Shown: piece by piece, positions 9,004 through 16,448 of the stretch
How the letters are laid out: the number at the start of each line of letters is the position of its first letter
Numbering within the stretch: position 1 is the stretch's first letter
Assembly: GCF_016132545.1 (NCBI RefSeq)
Contig: NZ_CP066167.1
Span: 2,073,001-2,137,000 of the forward strand
Length of the DNA: 64,000 nt
Direction: 5' to 3'
Source of the DNA: Spongiibacter nanhainus
GTDB lineage: Bacteria > Pseudomonadota > Gammaproteobacteria > Pseudomonadales > Spongiibacteraceae
Translations under genes and position numbers: made by a program
The notes under the pieces: generated by a model
The model's input: only the letters and a program-made list of their open reading frames with translations
What the model was told of the DNA's origin: nothing
Databases searched by the model: none

Positions 9004-9402
9004 TTATTTATTAACCACTTGGCCGCGATACATCTGCTTTTTCACCGGTGAGTTCATATTGCCCGATCCGGCGCTGTGCTGGGGGGGCAGCGGTTTATCC
9101 CGGTAGATTTTGGTGCCCCGGTAGGTCATTTCCCTACCCTCACTATTTGAGGCTTGTTGACTTCCTGGCGCTTGCGCAGGAACACGTTGAGGCGCCTTGT
9201 CCTCTAACTTGTAGGGGATCTCCGCCATGTCCATCACTTTGACGATGGTCTTGCGGGTAAAAGGATCACGGCTCTTGTGCCCCATTTGCCCAAGGGAAGG
9301 CAATAAATCGGGGTCCACCAATCGTATCTTCACACCAAATTCAGCGTGGATGCGTGAACGCAGTTGTTGAAGTAATGCCACCATTTCCGGGGAATACACC
9401 AT
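9004..9402 (-). CDS. Hypothetical protein with DUF4278-like YRG motifs
   Basis: A 132-residue protein without clear function. The first 75 residues look like a compact helical domain (MVALLQQLRSRIHAEF...). A Pro/Gln/Ser-rich linker follows, and the tail contains MTYRGTKIYRD and, 25 residues later, QMYRGQVV. This paired YRG pattern resembles the short DUF4278 proteins found in cyanobacteria and proteobacteria; I infer this from memory of the motif only. It is transcribed away from the tRNA-Ser gene and stands alone. Confidence 0.6.
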   Translation of the reverse strand: MVYSPEMVALLQQLRSRIHAEFGVKIRLVDPDLLPSLGQMGHKSRDPFTRKTIVKVMDMAEIPYKLEDKAPQRVPAQAPGSQQASNSEGREMTYRGTKIYRDKPLPPQHSAGSGNMNSPVKKQMYRGQVVNK

Positions 9403-9694
9403 TGGGCATCCTTAAATATGTTGGAGATCAGACAACGCATCCGTGCGTACCAGTACCTCGCAAGCCCTCACTAAGGGCAATCCTAGGTCCGGTGAACAAA
9501 ACCGAACACTTGCTATGTAATCTTGTTTACAGCAAAAGTTATTCCATCTATTTAGGGGCAATAAACCGGCATTAGCAGTCCTCCCACCACGCAACACTGT
9601 TGTACTGGCACTACAAACGAGCATGCGGATTTTATGCGCACCAAAAATCAGCAAGACTCGGATCGAAAGGCCCGACCTCCTCCAAAACTTGCAA

Positions 9695-9723
9695 TTGCCA
9701 TTGTGGAAAAACTTCGTTAGAGT
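9695..9723 (+). promoter_or_regulatory. Sigma-70 promoter of tRNA-Ser
   Basis: TTGCCA at 9695-9700 and TAGAGT at 9718-9723 are separated by 17 bases and are followed by a GC-rich discriminator (AGCCGCCC), as expected for a stable RNA promoter. The mature tRNA begins about 75 bases further on. The rest of the 395-base gap 9403-9798 shows nothing else I can support. Confidence 0.6.
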
Positions 9724-9798
9724 AGCCGCCCTCTGAATCAGGGCCCAATGAGTTGCGCACTTACCCACGTGCCAAGACGGCCCCTGAAACCTTCTTCG

Positions 9799-9885
9799 GT
9801 GAGGTGTCTGAGTGGTCGAAAGAGCACGCCTGGAAAGTGTGTGTACGGCAACGTACCGAGGGTTCGAATCCCTCCCTCACCGCCA
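9799..9885 (+). tRNA. tRNA-Ser(GGA)
   Basis: An 87-base class II tRNA. The acceptor strands GGTGAGG (9799-9805) and CCTCACC (9875-9881) pair perfectly, followed by discriminator G and an encoded CCA (9883-9885). The anticodon loop reads CTGGAAA, giving anticodon GGA. A long variable arm (GTGTACGGCAACGTACC) and the T-arm GGTTCGAATCC complete a serine tRNA. It has its own promoter upstream and an intrinsic terminator 11 bases downstream. The last 18 bases are copied again 168 bases downstream. Confidence 0.97.
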
Positions 9886-9895
9886 TAAATAAAAA

Positions 9896-9919
9896 GCCCG
9901 GCTTCATGCCGGGTTTTTT
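9896..9919 (+). terminator. Intrinsic terminator after tRNA-Ser
   Basis: A perfect six-base stem CCCGGC / GCCGGG (9897-9902 and 9908-9913) with loop TTCAT is followed by six T residues (9914-9919). It sits 11 bases after the tRNA CCA end. Confidence 0.9.
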
Positions 9920-10063
9920 GTTTATCGATGATGGGCTGGGTGAGAACCCTCGCCAGGGTTCGACAAAATGCGCTGCATTTTGGACGCCGAAGGCGCCCCG
10001 CAGGGGGCAAAGCAGGCCTTCGCCTGATTTGATCCATCCCTCCCTCACCGCCATAAATAAAAG

Positions 10064-10087
10064 ACCCGGCTTCATGCCGGGTTTTTT
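10064..10087 (+). terminator. Second copy of the terminator, in repeat unit 2
   Basis: The same hairpin CCCGGC-ttcat-GCCGGG with six T residues recurs exactly 168 bases after the first copy, as part of the tandem repeat. It could end read-through transcripts carrying the second tRNA 3'-end copy. Confidence 0.85.
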
Positions 10088-10187
10088 ATTTACCGATGAC
10101 GGGCTGGGTGAGAACCCTCGCCAGGGGTCGACAAAATGCACGGCATTTTAGACGCCGACGGCGCCCTGCAGGGAGGCAAAGCCCCTG

Positions 10188-11111
10188 TCAGGCCGCCTGC
10201 TCCCCTTCACTCTCAGCCTCACCGCCAAACGCCTCCAGCACCGCTGGCAACAGGCGGGCTATCTCCGCGGTCATAATGCTGAAATCGGCGTCAAACTGCT
10301 CGGCGAAGGTGTCGCTGTGAATGTCATCGGCCTTATCGCGGATCATGTCGTCGAAATTGAGGCGCTTGATGGTCAATTGGTCGTCCACCACAAAGTCGAT
10401 GCCGCCCTGCCAGTGCAGCGCCAGCTTGCTGACAAACATCCCCGACTCCAGGTGACTCTGGATTTGCTTGGAATGCAGGTCCTGATTCTTGGCGCGGATC
10501 ACCGCCGACTCGTCGGCCCTGTCCTTTAACTCGCACTCACCACCGAATTCAAAGCCCGCGGGGGCGCTGTTTACCAGCCAGTCGGTCATCACGTGTTGGG
10601 CGGTGTTTTTGGCCTGAAGGGGAATCACCGGCAGGCTGCCCAGTGAATCGCGGAGCAGCACCATCAGGTCCTCTGCCCGTTTGTGGGAGGGGCTGTCGAT
10701 CACCAGCAAATTGTCCCGGGTATCGATATAGGCATAGGTGCGACGGGAGCGGACAAAAGCTTTGGGCAGCAGATCAAACAGGATTTCATCCTTAAGCTGA
10801 CTGCGCTCTTTGCGACCGGGCTTGCGGCCATCGTTGGCCTCAATCTCCTTCACCTTGTCCTCGAGGAATTCTTTTACCACAGCGGCGGGCAACACTTTTT
10901 CCTGCTGTTTCAGACACAGCATGATATAGCCGTTACAGGGATGGCAAAGCTCGCTGCCGGCATCACCCAGCGGTGTTGCCCAGCCCATTGAGAGCTGATC
11001 CTGAGAGCCACAGGGGGTAAAACTCATGGCGTCCAGCTTGTCGTTCAGCTCTTCCGCTGTCAGCTCGAAGGGGCGCGTAAATCGGTAAACGAGGAGATTT
11101 TTAAACCACAT
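10188..11111 (-). CDS. rdgC: Recombination-associated protein RdgC
   Basis: A 307-residue RdgC, a ring-shaped DNA-binding protein that restrains RecA in E. coli and is confined mainly to beta- and gammaproteobacteria. The N-terminus MWFKNLLVYRFTRPFELTAEEL and the segment FTPCGSQDQLSMGWATPLG are characteristic, as are the later FVSKLALHWQGGIDFVVDDQ and IKRLNFDD. The start is the ATG at 11111; an in-frame extension to 11174 is not conserved in character. The 3' end abuts the tRNA-Ser repeat in the opposite orientation. Confidence 0.95.
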   Translation of the reverse strand: MWFKNLLVYRFTRPFELTAEELNDKLDAMSFTPCGSQDQLSMGWATPLGDAGSELCHPCNGYIMLCLKQQEKVLPAAVVKEFLEDKVKEIEANDGRKPGRKERSQLKDEILFDLLPKAFVRSRRTYAYIDTRDNLLVIDSPSHKRAEDLMVLLRDSLGSLPVIPLQAKNTAQHVMTDWLVNSAPAGFEFGGECELKDRADESAVIRAKNQDLHSKQIQSHLESGMFVSKLALHWQGGIDFVVDDQLTIKRLNFDDMIRDKADDIHSDTFAEQFDADFSIMTAEIARLLPAVLEAFGGEAESEGEQAA

Positions 11112-11259
11112 AACGGTCTCTGTCGGCACGGTTTTGGGCCGCGCATTGTAGCGACTCCCGCCAGCACTGAACACCGCGGCGCGGTCTGCGAGATTGGCTT
11201 TACTCCCCCGGAGCGACGTGCCATCTTTTACCCCACTTTCAAACGCTTGTTGGGGTTTT

Positions 11260-13065
11260 ATGACGCTTTCACTTACCGCGATTCTGGTGGCCGGGATCTT
11301 TTGTCAGTGGCTGGCTTGGCGTTTTCGCTTGCCTGCCATCGTGCTGCTGGCCGCCGGGGGACTGATACTGGGCCCCTTCACCGGCTGGATACAACCCCAG
11401 CAGGACTTCGGCGCCGGCCTAAAGGCCGTCACCTCGCTGTTTGTGGCCATCATCTTGTTTGAAGGGGGGCTCAATCTTCAGTTCCACGAATTGCGGGAGA
11501 CCGCCAAGGTTACCCGGCGGCTGACCTCCGTCGGTGTGGTGCTGGCTTGGGGCATCGGCACTGCGGTGGCCCACTATGTCGGCCAGTTGGACTGGGGTGT
11601 GGCCGCCCTCCTCGGCGCCATCATGGTGGTGACCGGGCCAACGGTAATTATGCCGCTGCTCAAGCACGCCAAACTCAATCGCCGCACAGCGTCGTATTTG
11701 AAATGGGAAGGCATTATCAACGACCCTATCGGCGTGCTGTTGGCGGTGCTGGTCTACCAATATCTGCTCTATTCCGGCGAGGGGCCGGCGCTGGGCCAGA
11801 TAGCCACTAACCTGGGGCTAGCCATCGCCACCGCCTTTGCCCTGGGTGGCGGGATCGCCTATGGGCTGGGGCACAGTTTTCGCCGGGGTTGGATTCCCGA
11901 GTATCTGAAAGCCCCCTGCGTCATTGCCTGTGTATTGGCGGTCTATGCCTTGGCAGACTTGGTACAGCACGAATCCGGTCTGCTGGCGACCACTCTGATG
12001 GGCATCGTGATGGGCAATATGCGCCTGCGCAGCCTGGATGAGATGCGCCGCTTTAAGGAGTACCTCACCTTAATCCTGGTGTCATTCCTGTTTGTGGTAC
12101 TGACCGCATCCCTGCAGATGGAGGACCTGCGCACTATCCACCTACCATTGATGCTGATGGTGTTGGCTTTCTTGTTTATCGTGCGACCGCTGGCGGTGTA
12201 CTTGGCCACCCTGGGAGCCGGTTGCAACTGGCGTGACCGGATTTTAATCGGCTGGATTGCGCCCCGCGGGGTGGTGGCGGCGGCATCGGCCGGTGCCTTT
12301 GCTCCAGCACTGGTGGATGCCGGCTTCGACGATGCCCGTTACCTGGTGCCGGCGGTATTTATGGTGATCTTCACTACGGTTATCGCCCACGGCTTCTCGC
12401 TGGGGCCGCTGACCCGCCTGCTCAAGCTGGGCTCACCCGGTAAGGGTCGGGTACTGATCGTTGGCGCCTCACCCTGGGCCATCGAGCTGGGGCTGGCGCT
12501 AAAGAATATAAAACAAGACGTGATCATTGCCGACAGCGACTGGGGGCGACTGCAAAACGCCCGGCAGCAGGGCCTGGAAACCTGGTTTGGCGAAATACTC
12601 TCTGACATGGCCGAGGAAGCGATGGCGCTGGACAACATCTACACCGTGCTAGCGGCGACCGGCAACAACCACTACAACTCAATGGTCTGCAATCACTACG
12701 CGCCTCACTTGGGGCGTCACCGGGTGTTTCAGCCCTACGATAGTGGCAGCGAGGGGCTCAAACATATTGTACCGGAGACCCGCCGGGGCATTACCGCCTT
12801 CTCACAGCCGGTGTCCTACGCGGAAATGTGGACTCGTTTGATCCAGGGCTGGGTGATACGAAAAACCGGCATCACCGAGAGTTTTGATCAGGAGAAATTT
12901 CTACAGAGTTTGCCTGAAGGCGCGGTACGGCTGGCCGTGATTCCTGAGAACGGCAAGTTGGAATGGGCCAGTAAAGACGGCCGCCGTCTGCAGGAAGGCG
13001 ACACCGTGATCAGCTTTGTACCGCCGGAGACCGCAAAGGAGACGCCAGAGCCTGCAAGTGCCTAG
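11260..13065 (+). CDS. CPA-type Na+/H+ antiporter with C-terminal TrkA-N-like domain
   Basis: A 601-residue cation:proton antiporter. Residues 1-400 contain about twelve membrane segments with the family motifs FEGGLNLQ and GPTVIMPLL and the conserved KWEGIINDPIGVLLAV, in which the ND pair is part of the ion site. After GKGRVLIVGASPWAIELGLAL a Rossmann-type TrkA-N domain (about 415-530) probably senses nucleotide. I start at the ATG at 11260, with TTGGGG upstream. A TTG at 11194 would add 22 residues. The stop codon TAG is part of the CTAG target of the MITE that follows, so the insertion lies exactly at the gene end and may have set its last codons. Confidence 0.88.
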   Translation: MTLSLTAILVAGIFCQWLAWRFRLPAIVLLAAGGLILGPFTGWIQPQQDFGAGLKAVTSLFVAIILFEGGLNLQFHELRETAKVTRRLTSVGVVLAWGIGTAVAHYVGQLDWGVAALLGAIMVVTGPTVIMPLLKHAKLNRRTASYLKWEGIINDPIGVLLAVLVYQYLLYSGEGPALGQIATNLGLAIATAFALGGGIAYGLGHSFRRGWIPEYLKAPCVIACVLAVYALADLVQHESGLLATTLMGIVMGNMRLRSLDEMRRFKEYLTLILVSFLFVVLTASLQMEDLRTIHLPLMLMVLAFLFIVRPLAVYLATLGAGCNWRDRILIGWIAPRGVVAAASAGAFAPALVDAGFDDARYLVPAVFMVIFTTVIAHGFSLGPLTRLLKLGSPGKGRVLIVGASPWAIELGLALKNIKQDVIIADSDWGRLQNARQQGLETWFGEILSDMAEEAMALDNIYTVLAATGNNHYNSMVCNHYAPHLGRHRVFQPYDSGSEGLKHIVPETRRGITAFSQPVSYAEMWTRLIQGWVIRKTGITESFDQEKFLQSLPEGAVRLAVIPENGKLEWASKDGRRLQEGDTVISFVPPETAKETPEPASA

Positions 13066-13380
13066 GGCCTGTTCACACTAATTGCATTGAGCCTGCTGGC
13101 GGTCATTTTTGCCTCCAGCTAGGCGGAGGAAGCGCAGTTTGGTCACTCCAAATAAGCGACCGAGAGCCTGCCCCATGAGCGCAGCGAGTGCTTTGGGTAC
13201 AACAACGCTGGGGGCAAAAATGGCCCCAGCCCTTCGGGTTGTGGCTAAAAATCCACCACTCTTCGTTGTTAGTCATTCATTTGGAATGACCAAACCTCTC
13301 TCCTCACGTCCCGGCGGGGAACCGCTTGATTGGCGAATTTTTAGTCACAACAGGCACTATGCAATTAGTGTGAACAGGCC
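13066..13380. mobile_element. MITE, 315 bp, with 22-bp terminal inverted repeats and CTAG target duplication
   Basis: Left end GGCCTGTTCACACTAATTGC... (13066-13087) is the exact reverse complement of the right end (13359-13380) over 22 bases, and similarity continues weakly inward. Both sides are bordered by CTAG (13062-13065 and 13381-13384), a likely 4-bp target duplication like that made by IS5-group transposases (YTAR targets). No transposase or other credible coding sequence is inside. The element would be moved in trans by a related IS not present here. It separates the antiporter stop from the NTF2-like gene. Confidence 0.85.
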
Positions 13381-13391
13381 CTAGCTAACCG

Positions 13392-13835
13392 CTACAGGGC
13401 CATAAACTCCGGCGTGTTAAACACCCAGCTTTTAATCTCGCGGCGGCTGGCAATGCGCCAATCGCCATCCACCCGGCGGTAGCTGTCGACGTACCACAGC
13501 CCCAACATAAATACGTGGGGCTTGTCGTCGATTTGCATCTCCATCGGGTTAAAGCACATCACCCGGCCCTCGGCGCTGTCCCCCTGCACCTTAATCTGAA
13601 TGTTGCCGTTAAGGTGTTGGGTATTAGAAAACGCCGGCATCGCCTCCTTTAGAAAGGCAATCGTGGTATCGACATCCCCCACTGAGCCACCAAAGGCGCT
13701 GTAATCGATCTGCGCGTCTTCAGTGAAAAGGGGCCGCAATTCTTCGGCGGCGCAGCGATCGATAATATCTGCATAGTGGAACAGCAGGTCCTGAATTTCG
13801 GCGCGGTCTGACAACTCCTGCACGCTGATAGCCAT
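13392..13835 (-). CDS. NTF2-like (SnoaL-type) protein
   Basis: A 147-residue cone-shaped alpha+beta barrel protein of the SnoaL/NTF2-like superfamily. It has the opening helix ISVQELSDRAEIQDLLFHYADIIDRCAAEELRPLFTEDA and the closing strands LWYVDSYRRVDGDWRIASRR. Members are small hydratases, isomerases or scytalone-dehydratase-like enzymes, and many are orphan. A His/Asp pair of ketosteroid-isomerase type cannot be assigned confidently. The gene is downstream of an amidohydrolase on the same strand (32-base gap), suggesting a joint role on one substrate. GGGGGTAAG lies upstream of the ATG at 13835. Confidence 0.8.
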   Translation of the reverse strand: MAISVQELSDRAEIQDLLFHYADIIDRCAAEELRPLFTEDAQIDYSAFGGSVGDVDTTIAFLKEAMPAFSNTQHLNGNIQIKVQGDSAEGRVMCFNPMEMQIDDKPHVFMLGLWYVDSYRRVDGDWRIASRREIKSWVFNTPEFMAL

Positions 13836-13867
13836 GGCTTACCCCCTGAGGCGGTCTGTTGTTATGG

Positions 13868-14740
13868 TTATTGATCCAGCTTGAAGACCCGAATGGCGTT
13901 TTCCCGTAAAAACTTGGGCCAGACTTCATCTTTAAAGGGCACGTTGGGCATATCCCGGAAAATACGATCCAGCGACAAGCCCATGGGGAAATAGCCCGCG
14001 TACATTACCTTGTCGCCACCTCGGGTGTTGGCGAAATTGACGATCTCTTCCGGGTAGTGCTTGGGCGCAAAGGCGCTGGTCATGTAGTACAGGTTGGGGT
14101 ACTTCAGCATCAGCTTCCAGGCCAGTTTTTCCCAGGGCTCGGCGCCGTGACGCATCACCACTTTTAACTCGGGGAAGAACCAGCACACCTCGTCCAACAG
14201 CTCCACTTTCTGGGGCGCCATGGGAAGACGGGGGCCGGGCACACCCACGCAGGGGCAGAACGGGATATCCAGCTCCACCAGCTTGGCGTAAATCGGATAC
14301 CATTTTTTGTCGTTGTAGGGGACCTGGGGGCAGAGGCCAGACGCGAAACCCGTGACGGCCTTGATACCAAACTCCTCGTGGAGCCGAACGATCTTGCGGA
14401 CCTCGTCCATGCCATTGTTGGGGTTGGCCTCAAGGCTGCAAATAAAACGGTCGGGGTGGCGGCGCAAGGCCTCTTTGGCGACCTCGTTGTGGTCGTCGAT
14501 GCCCAGCATGGCGATGCCGATGTTGTGCTTGTCCATCTGCTCGATGGTGTAAGCGATGTAGTCTTCTTTTTTGCCGGTATCAGGGATGTCCTTGAACATA
14601 TACTGAGCCGGCATCTTGAACATCATGCGGCTCTCTTCGTCCATCAGCAGCGGCTTCATAAACTCGTACCACTGGCTATTGTCCTCGCCAGGGACACTAA
14701 GCATAAGATCGATCACCGAGATGTCAGTGGGCATAGGCAT
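13868..14740 (-). CDS. Amidohydrolase family protein (Amidohydro_2 / ACMSD-like)
   Basis: A 290-residue TIM-barrel protein of the Amidohydro_2 group, which includes decarboxylases such as ACMSD and 4-hydroxybenzoate-type enzymes. Recognisable parts are IGIAMLGIDDHNEVAKEALRRHPDRF, AVTGFASG, ELKVVMRHGAEPW and the C-terminal FLRENAIRVFKLD. The usual N-terminal metal motif HxH is not visible (the start reads ISVIDLMLSVPG), so it may be metal-independent or catalytically altered. A strong AGGAGG lies 8 bases before the ATG at 14740. The downstream NTF2-like gene is probably in the same operon. Confidence 0.8.
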   Translation of the reverse strand: MPMPTDISVIDLMLSVPGEDNSQWYEFMKPLLMDEESRMMFKMPAQYMFKDIPDTGKKEDYIAYTIEQMDKHNIGIAMLGIDDHNEVAKEALRRHPDRFICSLEANPNNGMDEVRKIVRLHEEFGIKAVTGFASGLCPQVPYNDKKWYPIYAKLVELDIPFCPCVGVPGPRLPMAPQKVELLDEVCWFFPELKVVMRHGAEPWEKLAWKLMLKYPNLYYMTSAFAPKHYPEEIVNFANTRGGDKVMYAGYFPMGLSLDRIFRDMPNVPFKDEVWPKFLRENAIRVFKLDQ

Positions 14741-14834
14741 GATTGGCCTCCTTATTGGTATCGTTGATGGCCATTGTCGAGAGCAGTCCCGCCCCGCTCA
14801 ATATCATAAAACGCCAGGGCATGGACAAAAGCGG

Positions 14835-15278
14835 TCACATCCCCCGGCGCAGTGCCTCCACCATGGCGTCCAGCTCCTCGGCGGGCGCGGGCTCGCGACC
14901 GTGAATCTTGGGCGGTTTGCCCTCAAAGGCGGGGATCAAATGCATGTGATAGTGAAATACCGTCTGCCCCGCCGCCGCGCCATTGAGCTGATGAACCCCG
15001 AGGCCGTCGGCGTCAGTGACTAACTTCACCACGGGCGCCATATAGCGGGCAAAGCGGGCTACTGCGGCCATTTCCTCGTCGCTCATGGTGAACATATCGA
15101 CGTGGTGTCGCAGCGGCACGATCAAGGTGTGGCCCGGTTGCACCGGTGCGATATCGAGAAAGGCAATCAGGGTATCGTCCCGATACAATTCTCGACAGGG
15201 CGCGTTGCCAGCGATGATATTGCAGAAAATGCAATTGGGGTCGTGGCCGTGCGGATCATCAAATACAGCGTCCTGCAT
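14835..15278 (-). CDS. HIT-family nucleotide hydrolase
   Basis: A 147-residue histidine-triad protein. The HIT motif appears as VFHYHMHLIP, matching HxHxH, and the zinc-ligand pair CIFCNIIAG near residues 16-20 is typical of the Hint/HinT-like branch. These enzymes cleave nucleoside phosphoramidates or dinucleotides. Its start codon overlaps the stop of the upstream metallo-beta-lactamase gene (TAATG), so it is translated from the same message. The His-rich start DDPHGHDPN precedes the first CxxC. Confidence 0.88.
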   Translation of the reverse strand: MQDAVFDDPHGHDPNCIFCNIIAGNAPCRELYRDDTLIAFLDIAPVQPGHTLIVPLRHHVDMFTMSDEEMAAVARFARYMAPVVKLVTDADGLGVHQLNGAAAGQTVFHYHMHLIPAFEGKPPKIHGREPAPAEELDAMVEALRRGM

Positions 15279-16381
15279 TACACCTCCATGGGCACGTCTT
15301 CATCGGTGAGGTCAGCCGGCGCATAGGGGCAGTGATCCGGGTCGACGCTGCGGTAGCGCAGCACCCCCTGCTCGTCCCGCTGTCGCTCCAGCCGGCCTTC
15401 CGCATACAGGTAGTGCAGGTGGGCAATGGACTCGCCCAGGGCGATGGCCAACTGATCTTTGCCGATCTCTCTGGCAAACAATACAGGAAACAGTTCTACC
15501 GCCGACTTTGGCTCCCGGCAGGCATCTTCAATCGCCGCCAAATGACCGCGATGGTGATCGATCAGTGCCTTCAAGCGGGTGTGAATACCGTAAAAGGGCG
15601 TATTGTGAGCGGGCATGACCAGGGTATCGGGGTGAGTTTGCTCAATGAAGTAGGCCAATGACTCCAACCACCGCTTGAGGGGATTGCCCTCGGGCTCTTG
15701 AGGCATAACGCTTACGTTAGATGTGATACGAGGAATGATCTGGTCCCCCGACAGAATCAGCTTGTCTTCATCGCTGTATAAACACACGTGCTCCGGAGAA
15801 TGCCCGCTGCCTGTGATCACCCGCCACTGCCGACCACCAATGGCAAGGCTGTCACCGTCGGTCAAACGGGTATAGGAGCCGGGCATGGGCTCGACAATAG
15901 CGCCGAAGCCCCGGAATTTGCGTCCCATCTGCTGAACTTGCTCAAAGGGGACGCCGGCCGAGGTGAAGTGTTCTATTACCCGCCAGTCGGCCCCGGCGTG
16001 GTCTTCCTGAGTAAGCGCCCGCGCGGTGAAATACTCGCCAAAACTCATGTACAGCGCAGCGTTGTATTCCCGGCACAACCACCCCGCCTGACCGATATGA
16101 TCGGGGTGCATGTGGGTGCAAACGACGCCTTTTAGCGGCTTGCCTGCCATGGGCCCCTCGATCAGCAGCTTCCAGCGCTCTTGAGTGTCCCCCCACTTCA
16201 TGCCGGTATCGACGACCCACCAGCCGTCATCATCTTCTATGGCGTAGAGGTTGATGTGGTCCAGCGCCATCGGCAAGGCCATCTGCAACCAGTACACGCC
16301 CCGGGCCATCTCGATCCACTCACCTTTACCCGGTGGTTCCGGGTAGGGATAGGTCAGGCCCTTGATTGTTTGTGCGCTCAT
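15278..16381 (-). CDS. MBL-fold metallo-hydrolase, 367 aa
   Basis: A metallo-beta-lactamase fold protein with the zinc-binding VVCTHMHPDHIGQAGWL (HxHxDH), a later GSGHSPEHVCLYSDEDKLILSGDQIIPRI carrying the third histidine and bridging aspartate, and the VMPAHNTPFYGIHTR segment. A C-terminal domain (residues 290-367) with a winged-helix look follows, as in the LACTB2 or SDSL-like branch (proteins like PksB or N-acyl thioesterases). The substrate is unknown. It is coupled to the HIT gene by a 1-base overlap. Confidence 0.84.
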   Translation of the reverse strand: MSAQTIKGLTYPYPEPPGKGEWIEMARGVYWLQMALPMALDHINLYAIEDDDGWWVVDTGMKWGDTQERWKLLIEGPMAGKPLKGVVCTHMHPDHIGQAGWLCREYNAALYMSFGEYFTARALTQEDHAGADWRVIEHFTSAGVPFEQVQQMGRKFRGFGAIVEPMPGSYTRLTDGDSLAIGGRQWRVITGSGHSPEHVCLYSDEDKLILSGDQIIPRITSNVSVMPQEPEGNPLKRWLESLAYFIEQTHPDTLVMPAHNTPFYGIHTRLKALIDHHRGHLAAIEDACREPKSAVELFPVLFAREIGKDQLAIALGESIAHLHYLYAEGRLERQRDEQGVLRYRSVDPDHCPYAPADLTDEDVPMEV

Positions 16382-16448
16382 AAAATCAGCTATCTGTTAA
16401 AAACGTGCGGCTATTGTCGCACAAATGTCCCCTTTGCTGTTGAGCTGT

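Larger units (their letters stand above)
9868..10181 (+). repeat. rtT-like tandem repeat copying the tRNA-Ser 3' end
   Basis: Two direct repeat units with a period of 168 bases. Unit 1 starts at 9868 inside the tRNA and unit 2 at 10036. Each unit contains the last 18 bases of the tRNA (ATCCCTCCCTCACCGCCA), a CCCGGC-ttcat-GCCGGG terminator, the segment GGGCTGGGTGAGAACCCTCGCCAGG and a GC-rich end. Unit 2 is slightly diverged and fades near 10181, just before the rdgC stop. The layout resembles the rtT repeats behind E. coli tyrT, where a repeat of about 178 bases carries 19 bases of the tRNA 3' end. No long protein is supported here. Confidence 0.8.

Noticed and set aside
9738-10141. Minus-strand frames through the tRNA-Ser reading MAVREGFEPSVRCRTHTFQ and its repeat
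   Set aside because: This is antisense of the serine tRNA, a well-known false protein in databases; the second frame exists only because the tRNA end is repeated.
13109-13384. 91-residue frame inside the MITE
   Set aside because: It lies wholly within a non-autonomous element, reads through its inverted repeat and shows no domain; taken as chance.
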